Part shown: piece by piece, positions 8,181 to 15,331 of the stretch | Layout: every line of letters begins with the position of its first letter | Numbering within the stretch: position 1 is the first letter of the stretch | NCBI RefSeq assembly: GCF_900115095.1 | Contig: NZ_FOVH01000012.1 | Location: 159,306-223,305 of the forward strand | Reading direction: 5' to 3' | DNA: 64,000 nt | Origin: Actinomadura madurae | GTDB lineage: Bacteria > Actinomycetota > Actinomycetes > Streptosporangiales > Streptosporangiaceae | The notes under the pieces: model-generated | What the model was told of the DNA's origin: nothing | The model's database searches: none | What the model saw: the letters and a program-made list of their open reading frames with translations, nothing else | Position numbers and translations under genes: made by a program

Positions 8181-8984
8181 ATGCTGGAAGAGTTCGACGC
8201 CGTCTGCCCGGATGGGATGCTGGCCGACCAGGTTCTGATCGTGACCGGTGCGAGCCAGGGGATCGGCGAGGCCGCCGCCTACGGCTTCGCCCGCGCCGGC
8301 GCTTCCGTGGTGCTGGCGGCCCGCCGTGGCGAGGTGGTCGAGAAGCACGCCGCAAAGATCAGGAATGCCGGCGGGAAGGCGATCGGCGTTGCTGTCGACG
8401 TGACTCGAGAAGCCGATGTCGAAGCCATGGTGGCGCTGGCCGTCAGTGAATTCGGGCGGTTGGACGGTGCATTCAACAACGCCGGCATCGAGCAGACCCC
8501 GCCAGGGCCGATGCACGAGGTGACGCTGGATCAGTGGCGCGACATTCACGCCGTCAAGATCGACGGCGTGTTCCTCTGCGTCAAGCACGAGGTGCAGGCG
8601 ATGTTCGGCAGCGGCGGCGCGATCGTCAACCACGGCTCCGTTGTCAGCGAGCGGCCGCTTCCGCACTATCCGGCGCCCGCGTCGTCGCAGGGTGCCATCC
8701 CCGCGTTGACGCGGACCGCGGCGGTCACCTACGCCGAGCAGGACATCCGGGTGAACATGATCGCGACGGGCGCGATCCTGACGCCGGAGCGAGCGGCGCA
8801 TCGCACGGCGGAGACCGAGATCTACCAGCCCGATGTCGCCAGGAAGATCTGTCCACTCGGCCGGTTCGGCACGCCTCGTGAGATCGCCTCGACCGCGGCA
8901 TTCCTGCTCTCGCCGTGGTCGTCCTACCTGACCGGGGCCGTGGTTCCCGTCGACGGCGGCAACACGGCCGGCAACGTACGCTGA
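8181..8984 (+). CDS. SDR-fold protein lacking the catalytic Tyr and Lys
   Basis: A 267-residue short-chain dehydrogenase fold. The NAD(P)-binding TGASQGIG is at 22-29, FNNAGIEQ at 98-105, and the C-terminal LTGAVVPVDGG is intact. However, the YxxxK active site reads PHYPAPASSQGAI: the Tyr position (166) is Pro and the Lys position (170) is Gln, while Ser153 remains. Either chemistry is altered or the protein binds dinucleotide without normal catalysis. The start at 8181 is chosen because AAAGGAG lies 9 bases upstream; a GTG at 8145 has no ribosome site. It is divergently transcribed from the GntR gene, which probably controls it. Confidence 0.85.
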   Translation: MLEEFDAVCPDGMLADQVLIVTGASQGIGEAAAYGFARAGASVVLAARRGEVVEKHAAKIRNAGGKAIGVAVDVTREADVEAMVALAVSEFGRLDGAFNNAGIEQTPPGPMHEVTLDQWRDIHAVKIDGVFLCVKHEVQAMFGSGGAIVNHGSVVSERPLPHYPAPASSQGAIPALTRTAAVTYAEQDIRVNMIATGAILTPERAAHRTAETEIYQPDVARKICPLGRFGTPREIASTAAFLLSPWSSYLTGAVVPVDGGNTAGNVR

Positions 8985-9019
8985 CCGTGGTCCTCATGCG
9001 TCCGGTGGGCTGACAAGCC

Positions 9020-9043
9020 GCGGGCCGGCCACGGCCGGCCCGC
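9020..9043 (+). terminator. GC-rich hairpin after the SDR gene
   Basis: Eleven-base perfect arms GCGGGCCGGCC and GGCCGGCCCGC with a two-base loop, 36 bases after the SDR stop. There is no T-run, as is common for actinobacterial terminators. Confidence 0.65.
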
Positions 9044-9049
9044 CGTCGA

Positions 9050-9179
9050 GAAGGAAAAGACCAGCCCGAATACGAGCACGGCCGTCTGTGCGTAAGCGGG
9101 AAGTCGTGGAACTCGATGGCGACCCCGAGGAACGCGGAGATCACGGTGCGCACGGGCCGTCGGCCGCCGCCAGGTGAGG
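9050..9179 (-). pseudogene. Decayed N-terminal fragment of an MHS-family MFS transporter
   Basis: The reverse strand reads RRPVRTVISAFLGVAIEFHD followed by F in one frame; after a two-base slip it continues AYAQTAVLVFGLVFSFST. Joined, this resembles the first transmembrane helix of metabolite:H+ symporters (RR-x-x-x-A-x-x-G-x-x-IE-x-YDFF-x-YG-x-x-A-x-LVFG). No further transporter sequence follows; the fragment runs into the terminator hairpin. I read it as the remnant of a lost uptake gene. A chance match is possible because the fragment is only about 43 codons. Confidence 0.45.
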
Positions 9180-9322
9180 TGTCGCTGGCAGACAGGTTTT
9201 TCGCGACGATTCGCCGGACATCGCGACTGCTTCGCCCGGCCGGGTTCGGGCCAACGGGCGGTCGTCTCGCGCGCTAGACTCAACCTGGAAAATAGTATCC
9301 TGTATGTGTCGAGAGGGCCGAT

Positions 9323-10057
9323 GTGGTGACCGAGCTACGTCAGGATGTGCGGACGGTCGTCGTGGTCGGCGGGTCCGGTGGCATAGGCGGCGCGATCGCG
9401 CAGGCGTTCGCCGGGGAACCGGACACGACTGTGATCGCCACGGCCGCGACCGAGGCGGAACTCGAGCAGGCCCGGGTCGATCCACGGCTGACGAACGTCG
9501 ATCTCCGGCATCTCGACGTACGCAGCGACGACGGCGTCGGCGATCTGATGGCCGGCATCGGCAGGCTCGACGTTCTGGTGAACGCCGCCGGCGTCCCAGC
9601 CGGACCGAAGGACTTTGAGATCGACGGGTTCGTGCGCACGATCGAGGTGAATCTCGTCGGGACCGCCCGGGCCAGTTATGCCGCCTATCCGTTGCTCAGG
9701 GCTGCGCGCGGCTCGGTGATCAACCTTGCTTCGGTGATGAGTTTCCGTGGTAGCGCCACGGGGCCGGCGTACGCCGCGTCGAAGGGCGGCGTCGTCCAGC
9801 TGACCAAGAGCCTTGCCGCCGCCTGGGCTCCCGAGGTGCGGGTCAACGCCATCGCACCAGGATTCATCGACACGCCCATGACCGCGAACATCCGTGGCGA
9901 TGCCGCCCGCAACAACCGGATAATCGAGCGCACCCCCGCCGGGCGGTGGGGCAGGCCGGACGAAATCGCCGATGCGGCGACGTTCCTCGCCTCCGCCGCG
10001 GCGAACTTCGTCAACGGGACCGTGCTGGCGGTTGACGGCGGCTATCTCGCGCTCTGA
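9323..10057 (+). CDS. Short-chain dehydrogenase/reductase
   Basis: A 244-residue classical SDR. Glycine motif GGSGGIGG is at about 14-21, LVNAAGVPAG marks the central NAG motif, and Ser in INLASVMSF with YAASKGG provides the catalytic triad. The C-terminal end VNGTVLAVDGGYLAL is standard. It should oxidise a secondary alcohol or reduce a ketone with NAD(P)H; the substrate is unknown. The start is GTG 9323 (or the adjacent GTG), with GAGAGG 7 bases upstream. TAGTAT at 9293 is a reasonable -10. It converges on ligase 2, with a small hairpin between. Confidence 0.9.
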   Translation: MVTELRQDVRTVVVVGGSGGIGGAIAQAFAGEPDTTVIATAATEAELEQARVDPRLTNVDLRHLDVRSDDGVGDLMAGIGRLDVLVNAAGVPAGPKDFEIDGFVRTIEVNLVGTARASYAAYPLLRAARGSVINLASVMSFRGSATGPAYAASKGGVVQLTKSLAAAWAPEVRVNAIAPGFIDTPMTANIRGDAARNNRIIERTPAGRWGRPDEIADAATFLASAAANFVNGTVLAVDGGYLAL

Positions 10058-10059
10058 TC

Positions 10060-10077
10060 CGGTTTCAGATGAAACCG
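10060..10077. terminator. Small hairpin between convergent SDR and ligase 2
   Basis: CGGTTTC and GAAACCG (seven-base arms) around AGAT, lying between the two stop codons. Followed by CCTTT on the forward strand; modest strength. Confidence 0.45.
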
Positions 10078-10081
10078 CCTT

Positions 10082-11650
10082 TCACCGTGTGAACTGCTGG
10101 CGAAGGCGCGCCTTGTCCACCTTGCTGAGACCGCGTCGAGGGAGTTCGGCGACGATCTCGAGCTGCTCGGGCAGCTTCTGCCGCATCACGTCGGCGCGAA
10201 GCAGATGGTCCGTCAGGTCCGGCAGCTCCAACGGGGCGGCGTCGTGGCGTGGCACGATCACGGCGCACACGCGTTCGCCGCGTTCGCGATCGGGTAGTCC
10301 CACGACGGCCACCTCCGCGACCGCCGGATGGGTCGCGATCAGTTGCTCGAGCTCCTGTGGCGCGATCTTTTCGCCCTTGCGGATGATCAGGTCCTTGATC
10401 CGCCCGGTCACCTCGACGTACCCGTCGGAATGCATCCGCGCACGGTCGCCGGTGCGGAACCAGCCGTCGGCGGTGAACGCGGTCGCGTCGTGCTCGCCAT
10501 TCGCGTAGCCGAGACACGTCTGGGCCCCGCGTACCTGCACTTCGCCGTTCACCCCGGCCGGTGCGACCGCGCCATCGGCCCAGATGCGGACCTCGAGCCC
10601 CGGAACCGGCCGCCCTTCGGTGTTCGTCAGCTGCTCGTCGGAGTCCGAGGGCGACGCCACGCACACCATGGGGCATTCGGTCATCCCGTAGCTGTGCATG
10701 AGTTTCGCCCCCAGCTCGTCGCGGACCTCGCCGTAGAGGTTCGGCGGGCAAGGAGCGCCGCCGCCCGTGAGCTTGCGCAGCGCAGGCAGCAGGGTCTCCC
10801 CCGGCCTCCTGCGCTGTTCGGCGAGCAGTGCCTGGTAGAACGCGGGGCCGCCCCCGAACATCGTGACGGCGTGGGCCCGCAGCGCGTCGATGCTCCCGGG
10901 GAGTGCGAAGGCCTCGAACAGCACGATCTTGCGACCGTGCATCAGCACCGACATCAGCTGCAGCGGCCCACCGATGTGCGCGACGGGAAAGGGCATCGCG
11001 ACCACCTCGTCGGCCTCCTCCCCGGCCCGGCCGCGAATCACCATGGCGCGCGCCGACATCAGCAGCGTCCGGTCGCTGTGCAGGACCCCCTTCGGTGTGC
11101 CGCTGGAGCCGGAAGTGAAGAACACCCAGGCCACCTCGGTGCCGTCCCCGCCGACTAGGGGCGGCTCGGCGAGGGCGGACGCGCTTTCGGTGAAGGCGTC
11201 ATCGATCGTGATGACCTCGGGCGCGGTAGGGACTGCGCGACCCATCGCGACATGGTCGACACCGCGCCACACGCCTGGCACCAGCAGGAAAGTCGCCTGC
11301 GAGTCGGCGATGGCGGCGTCCAACTCGCGCTGGCGGTACTGCGCGATGATCGGCGCCTGGATCGCGCCCAGCCGCGACAGCGCGAGACACACCAGGACGG
11401 CGTCGAGCCGGGTGGGCAACTGCCACGCCACCCGGCTGCCTCTGCCGACACCGCGCGCGGCGAGCGCGGCGGCCATGGCCGCCGTCCGTTCCCGCAGTTG
11501 CCCGAACGTCACCGGGCGGCCCTGCTCATCGATCAGGCCGACCTCGTCGGCGGATCGCTCCGCCCTCAGCAGGAGGAGCTCGCTGAGGGTGTCAGCCTGC
11601 AGGAGGCCGGCCGCGAAGATGTCCCCTTGATCGGTCGCTTCGATCGTCAT
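10082..11650 (-). CDS. AMP-forming acyl-CoA ligase (ligase 2)
   Basis: A 522-residue ANL-family ligase. VFFTSGSSGTPKGV lies at about 177-189, and MHSYGMTECPM is the A5 region. GRIKDLIIRKGEKIAPQELE is the hinge motif and LPRRGLSKVDKARLRQQ the C-terminal end containing the catalytic Lys region. The family forms acyl-AMP and then acyl-CoA. The C-terminus resembles cyclohexanecarboxylate- or 2,3-dihydroxybenzoate-type ligases (G-L-x-K-x-DK) rather than the TGK of typical FadD proteins. It is transcribed leftward from the gap that also holds the cupin operon promoter; ATTATC lies 44 bases upstream of its ATG. Confidence 0.9.
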   Translation of the reverse strand: MTIEATDQGDIFAAGLLQADTLSELLLLRAERSADEVGLIDEQGRPVTFGQLRERTAAMAAALAARGVGRGSRVAWQLPTRLDAVLVCLALSRLGAIQAPIIAQYRQRELDAAIADSQATFLLVPGVWRGVDHVAMGRAVPTAPEVITIDDAFTESASALAEPPLVGGDGTEVAWVFFTSGSSGTPKGVLHSDRTLLMSARAMVIRGRAGEEADEVVAMPFPVAHIGGPLQLMSVLMHGRKIVLFEAFALPGSIDALRAHAVTMFGGGPAFYQALLAEQRRRPGETLLPALRKLTGGGAPCPPNLYGEVRDELGAKLMHSYGMTECPMVCVASPSDSDEQLTNTEGRPVPGLEVRIWADGAVAPAGVNGEVQVRGAQTCLGYANGEHDATAFTADGWFRTGDRARMHSDGYVEVTGRIKDLIIRKGEKIAPQELEQLIATHPAVAEVAVVGLPDRERGERVCAVIVPRHDAAPLELPDLTDHLLRADVMRQKLPEQLEIVAELPRRGLSKVDKARLRQQFTR

Positions 11651-11824
11651 CGCACCACCGGTTCACGACGCGTGGCCATAATAGGTACGCTGAATTATCC
11701 ATCGGCTCGCGACGAACTATACCCTCGCGTGGCGAACGTCGGCCTTGTCGCACGTCAGGGTCACGACACACCCATCGCCGTCATCCTGTGACCCACCCCT
11801 TGCGTCTCAGCATTTGAGAACGCG

Positions 11825-11840
11825 GTCAGCCCTGGCTGAC
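11825..11840. promoter_or_regulatory. Inverted repeat GTCAGCC-CT-GGCTGAC
   Basis: Perfect seven-base arms in the divergent gap between ligase 2 and the cupin operon, 28 bases upstream of the likely -35. Could be an operator or a hairpin; no partner regulator is known. Confidence 0.4.
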
Positions 11841-11867
11841 GACCGGGCGATGTGCCGGGCGCATCTA

Positions 11868-11905
11868 TTGACACCACCAGTGAAACAGATAAGAGTATCC
11901 CTTAT
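11868..11905 (+). promoter_or_regulatory. Promoter with overlapping inverted repeat for the cupin operon
   Basis: A perfect -35 hexamer TTGACA (11868-11873) is followed 16-17 bases later by TAAGAGTAT. The -10 area is covered by ATAAG-N7-CTTAT (11889-11905), a geometry expected for repression. The cupin ATG is 28 bases downstream of this repeat. Confidence 0.5.
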
Positions 11906-11932
11906 AGTCACGCCTGGTGGGGAGTCCGTGTC

Positions 11933-12406
11933 ATGCCGATGATGTTGCCGCCGGACCTTGGGGCGACCGAGCACACGTCGCTCGAAGACATTCCGTGGGC
12001 CGTCCTCGACCGCCCGTGGGGCGTCGTCCGCATGCAGCTGATCGCGGTTTCGCTGGCCACCAACACGTTCGTCAACATCATCGACTACCAGGCGGGCACC
12101 CAGCTGCAGAAACACCACCACACCGGCCCGGTGCACGCGTACACGATGAAGGGGAAGTGGCACTACCTCGAGTACGACTGGTTCGCCGAGGCCAACTCCT
12201 ATGTGTACGAACCACCGGGCACCAACCACACCTTGCACGTCGACGAGGACATGCGGGCCTTGTTCATCACCCAGGGCGCGTTCATCTACTTCGACGACAA
12301 CGATGTGATGACCGGGTACTCCGACGCCCAGACCATGCTGGAGGACGTCAAGGCGGCGCTGGCCAAGCAGGGCCTTGAGTTGCCCGCCTCCGTCGTGAAG
12401 AACTGA
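11933..12406 (+). CDS. Cupin-fold protein, dihydroxyacetophenone-dioxygenase-like
   Basis: A 157-residue single-domain cupin. The first metal motif is QKHHHTGPVHAYTMKGKW (His61-63, His68); the position usually held by Glu is His68. The second motif is EPPGTNHTLHVDED (His99). Relatives include the Fe(II) enzyme 2,4'-dihydroxyacetophenone dioxygenase, which cleaves C-C bonds oxidatively, and isomerase-like cupins. An all-His metal site is therefore plausible. The ATG at 11933 is chosen for GGGGAG 10 bases upstream and because earlier starts add non-conserved sequence. It is the first gene of a four-gene rightward operon; its stop overlaps the next ATG by one base. Confidence 0.8.
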   Translation: MPMMLPPDLGATEHTSLEDIPWAVLDRPWGVVRMQLIAVSLATNTFVNIIDYQAGTQLQKHHHTGPVHAYTMKGKWHYLEYDWFAEANSYVYEPPGTNHTLHVDEDMRALFITQGAFIYFDDNDVMTGYSDAQTMLEDVKAALAKQGLELPASVVKN

Positions 12407-13431
12407 TGCTCGCCGGAGTGTGGCGAGGCGGGGGAGTGCTCGCCGCGGAACCTGACTGGCCGGAGCCGGTGATCGGCGAGGACTCCGTCCTGGTCGACGT
12501 GGCCTACTGCGGGTTCTGCGGATCTGACGCGCATATCGTCAGCGGCAGGCTGACCGCCGGCGCCCCGCCCCGTGTTCTGGGTCACGAGGTCTCCGGGGTG
12601 GTCGCCGCGGTCGGGGCGCGGGTCTCGGATCTCGCCGTGGGGGATCGGGTCGCGGCCAACTTGTTCGCCGAGTGCGGATCGTGCGACCACTGCAAGCTCG
12701 GCCAGCCGCAGTTCTGCCTTCGCCGCCATGTCGGCGCGGCCGGGTTCGCACGCCGTGCGAGCTACCGGCCCGGGCAGCTGTTCCGGCTGCCCGAAACGGT
12801 GAGCCTGCGCCACGGTGCCCTGCTCGAGCCCGTGGCGACCGTGCTGCACGCCGTCGAACAGTCGGCCATCCGGGCCGGCGAAGCGGTCCTGGTGCTGGGA
12901 GCCGGGCCGCTCGGATTGCTGGCCGTACAGGTCGCGCGGCTGCTGGGAGCCGGGTTCGTGGCGGTCAGCGAACCGGTCTCCAGCAAGCAGGTCACGGCCG
13001 CCCGCTTCGCCGACCAGGTGCTGGACGTCAGCGGCGCGACGCTGCGCGAGGCGATGACCTCTGGCGGCGCTGCGCCGTTCGACGTGATCGTCGACTTCTC
13101 CGGCTCGGCTGCGGCGATAGGCGATGCCGTGGGCGCGCTGGCCCCGCGTGGCCGCCTCGTCGTCGCAGGCGTGCCCCGTGAGGACGCCACGATCCCGGTT
13201 CGGCCGTTCGACCTGTACAACCGGGAACTCACCCTGACCGGCTCCTACACGACGTCCCACACGGCCCGCCGCGCCCTGAACGTGCTGGGCCGCCTGGATC
13301 TGGACTCGCTCATCACGACGATCGTGCCGCTGGAGGACGTGGCGGCCGCTTTGCGGCTGCACGGCACCGGGGACGCCTTGAAGATCCTCGTCGCGCCCAA
13401 CGGCACCGAAGGGCGATCGCCATGGCCGTGA
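12406..13431 (+). CDS. Zinc-dependent medium-chain alcohol dehydrogenase
   Basis: A 341-residue MDR protein. Catalytic zinc ligands appear as Cys35/Cys38 in YCGFCGSDAH and as GHE at 59-61. The structural zinc is held by Cys90, Cys93, Cys96 and Cys104. The Rossmann motif VLGAGPLGLLAV follows. The enzyme oxidises a secondary or polyol-type alcohol with NAD(P), resembling threonine/sorbitol dehydrogenases. It starts at the ATG that overlaps the cupin stop (TGATG) and overlaps the following MaoC gene by 10 bases, so the operon is tightly coupled. Substrate specificity is not evident. Confidence 0.9.
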   Translation: MLAGVWRGGGVLAAEPDWPEPVIGEDSVLVDVAYCGFCGSDAHIVSGRLTAGAPPRVLGHEVSGVVAAVGARVSDLAVGDRVAANLFAECGSCDHCKLGQPQFCLRRHVGAAGFARRASYRPGQLFRLPETVSLRHGALLEPVATVLHAVEQSAIRAGEAVLVLGAGPLGLLAVQVARLLGAGFVAVSEPVSSKQVTAARFADQVLDVSGATLREAMTSGGAAPFDVIVDFSGSAAAIGDAVGALAPRGRLVVAGVPREDATIPVRPFDLYNRELTLTGSYTTSHTARRALNVLGRLDLDSLITTIVPLEDVAAALRLHGTGDALKILVAPNGTEGRSPWP

Positions 13432-13859
13432 TGCCGGTCGAACGGGGAAAGATCCGCGAGTACGCGGTCGCCACGGCCAACGAGCGCGCCGAATACCTGG
13501 ACGATCCGAAGGCGCCGATCCCGCCGACGTTCCTGGCCACCGTCGTCTTCTGGGAAACCTTGGGCGACGTGTTCGACCTGCCCGAGGCGGTGGCGGCGTG
13601 GGCGGACGCCGGCGTCGAACGCGATGTCCGTAATCTGCTTTCCCTGGAACAGGAGTACGTGTTCCACGGCGAGCTGCCCAGGGCGGGCGATGTGCTCACG
13701 ACGTCGCTGCGCTTCGACGGGGTGGAGGAAAAACACGGGAGAAGCGGCCGGATGCTGCTGGTTCGATTCGCGGTCGAGTTCCGCGGCGACGATGACGTTC
13801 TGCGCGCGGAGTGCCGCTACACGTCGGCCTACCTGAACACGCCCGGGAAGGCGTCATGA
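13422..13859 (+). CDS. MaoC-like N-terminal (FAS1-like) hydratase subunit
   Basis: A 145-residue single-hotdog protein with the HadA/HadC-like pattern. ERGKIREYAVATANERAEYL comes first, then PPTFLATVVFW and LLSLEQEYVFHGELPRAGDV, ending in ECRYTSAYLNTPG. Such half-hydratases lack the catalytic Asp-His pair and form heterodimers with a MaoC protein; the pair hydrates 2-enoyl-CoA to (3R)-hydroxyacyl-CoA. The next gene, overlapping by ATGA, encodes that partner. This resembles the two-subunit hydratase of steroid side-chain catabolism (ChsH1-ChsH2) in logic, although no DUF35 domain is fused here. Confidence 0.85.
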   Translation: MAVMPVERGKIREYAVATANERAEYLDDPKAPIPPTFLATVVFWETLGDVFDLPEAVAAWADAGVERDVRNLLSLEQEYVFHGELPRAGDVLTTSLRFDGVEEKHGRSGRMLLVRFAVEFRGDDDVLRAECRYTSAYLNTPGKAS

Positions 13860-14269
13860 CCGGTACCGATCCGCGGGCCGGCACGCGGTTGCCGCCAAGG
13901 GACTTCGGACCCCTCACGATGACCGACATAGTCCGTTATCAGGGCGCGAGCGGTGACCTGAACCCCATGCATCATGACGACGAACTCGCCCGCGGCGCCG
14001 GGTATCCGGCGTCCTTCGGGGTGGGCATGCTCAACGCGGGCTACCTGGCCACCTACTGCACCGAGCATTTCGGCACGGATTCCGTCCGGCGGTTCCGTAC
14101 CCGGTTCCGGAGAGTCGTTTTCCGGGGCGCCGTCGTCACCGCACGCGGCGTGATCACCCGCGTCTTCGACGTGGAGGGCGAATCGCGAGTCGAGGTCCGG
14201 TTGACCCTCACGGACACCGACGGCGCCACAGTCGTCGAGGGCATGGCCGAATTCGTGATCCGGCGCTGA
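13856..14269 (+). CDS. MaoC hydratase, catalytic subunit
   Basis: A 137-residue hotdog protein containing the R-hydratase motif GDLNPMHHDDELAR, with Asp34 and His39 as the likely catalytic dyad, followed by FGVGMLNAGYLA. It should add water to a trans-2-enoyl-CoA giving the 3R-hydroxy product, in a heterodimer with the preceding protein. Start and stop overlap (ATGA) supports this pairing. The upstream alcohol dehydrogenase could oxidise the resulting hydroxyl, although that is only suggested by position. It is the last gene of the cupin operon and converges on the ACAD pair with a 30-base gap. Confidence 0.9.
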   Translation: MTGTDPRAGTRLPPRDFGPLTMTDIVRYQGASGDLNPMHHDDELARGAGYPASFGVGMLNAGYLATYCTEHFGTDSVRRFRTRFRRVVFRGAVVTARGVITRVFDVEGESRVEVRLTLTDTDGATVVEGMAEFVIRR

Positions 14270-14299
14270 CCGATCTCACGCCGTGCTGGACGAGCCGAG

Positions 14300-15331
14300 C
14301 TAACGCAGGGGGACCCCCAGCTGCCAGGCGCTGCCCCCCGCGCCGATCAGCAGGTCGGTGAGGCGCCGGTCCCAGTGGTCCAGCGAGCCGAACTCCGACC
14401 GCCAGGCGAGCGCGGGCAACGTGACCTCGTGCAGCGGGTGTTCGAGCGTCGTGCCGATCGCGCCGTGTACCTGGTGCGCGTTGCGCACGACGACCGAGGT
14501 CGCGTGCCCGGTCACCGAGCGGGCGATCGCGACGCGCAGTTCGAGCTCGTCGAGCGTGTCGGTGCCGCGCATCAGCGCCGCCACCGCGGCGTCCGTCGCG
14601 GCCCGGGCGAGGGCCGACTCGCACGCCGCATCGGCGACGAGCTGCTGGACCGCCTGGAACTTCGCGATGGGCCGGCCGAACTGGTGGCGCTGTGAGGTGT
14701 GGGAGATCGACAGCCCGACCGCCTGCTCCAGCGCGCCGGTCGACTGAACCGCCCTGGCCAGGGCACCACGCAGCAGGTACTCGCGACGGACCGGCTCCGC
14801 GACCGGCACCCCGCTCAGTGCGGCGAGATCGACCTGGACGTCGTCGCGGGGCTGCCCGGCCAGATCGTGACCGGAAACGACGGTGACCGCGGCGGCCGGG
14901 ACATCGGCCACGAACCAGCGGCCTTCGTCCTGCCAGAGGGCGACCACGCTGTCGGCGCAGCCGGCCCACGGCACCCCGCGAGCCCGGCCGGCCGGGTCGA
15001 GGGTCGCGACCGTCCGTATCCCGCCGGCGTCGCCGGCATCGCCGAGACCGGAGCGTGCCAAGAGCCACAGGGCGAGAAGGTCGTTCTCGGCGAGCGGCAC
15101 CGGCGCCGCCGCCCGTGCCGCGGCGCGGAGCAGCTCCGCGGCTTCCGCCCAGGTCGCCCCCGTACCGTTCGTGGCGGTCAACCGCGTCAGGTCGCTCCCG
15201 CTCAGCGTGGCCCACAGTGCGCGGTCCAGGCTCAGCGACGCCGTCGGCTCCTTCCGGCCACGCCGCCAGTCGCCGAAGATGTCGGCCAGGAGCCGGACGA
15301 AATCGGTGTCCACAGTGGTCGACGGGGTCAT
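14300..15331 (-). CDS. Acyl-CoA dehydrogenase, beta-type subunit (pair 1)
   Basis: A 343-residue protein with an ACAD C-terminal domain (RHQFGRPIAKFQAVQQLVAD, HQVHGAIGTTLEHPLHEVTL) but a shortened, divergent middle domain without the FAD-contacting SEP-x-SGSD motif. This is the pattern of the non-FAD-complete subunit in actinobacterial alpha2beta2 dehydrogenases such as FadE28-FadE29, where two genes together build the active sites. Its ATG overlaps the stop of the alpha gene (ATGA). It is the last of a six-gene leftward operon. Alpha,beta-desaturation of a bulky acyl-CoA is the expected reaction. Confidence 0.88.
   Translation of the reverse strand: MTPSTTVDTDFVRLLADIFGDWRRGRKEPTASLSLDRALWATLSGSDLTRLTATNGTGATWAEAAELLRAAARAAAPVPLAENDLLALWLLARSGLGDAGDAGGIRTVATLDPAGRARGVPWAGCADSVVALWQDEGRWFVADVPAAAVTVVSGHDLAGQPRDDVQVDLAALSGVPVAEPVRREYLLRGALARAVQSTGALEQAVGLSISHTSQRHQFGRPIAKFQAVQQLVADAACESALARAATDAAVAALMRGTDTLDELELRVAIARSVTGHATSVVVRNAHQVHGAIGTTLEHPLHEVTLPALAWRSEFGSLDHWDRRLTDLLIGAGGSAWQLGVPLR

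Larger units (their letters stand above)
8985..9322. other. Intergenic stretch with terminator and a decayed gene fragment
   Basis: These 338 bases hold no intact gene. They contain a strong hairpin (9020-9043), a frameshifted fragment resembling the N-terminus of an MHS-family transporter on the reverse strand (about 9050-9179), and an AT-rich promoter-like patch with TAGTATCC at 9293-9300 before the next SDR gene. Confidence 0.7.
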
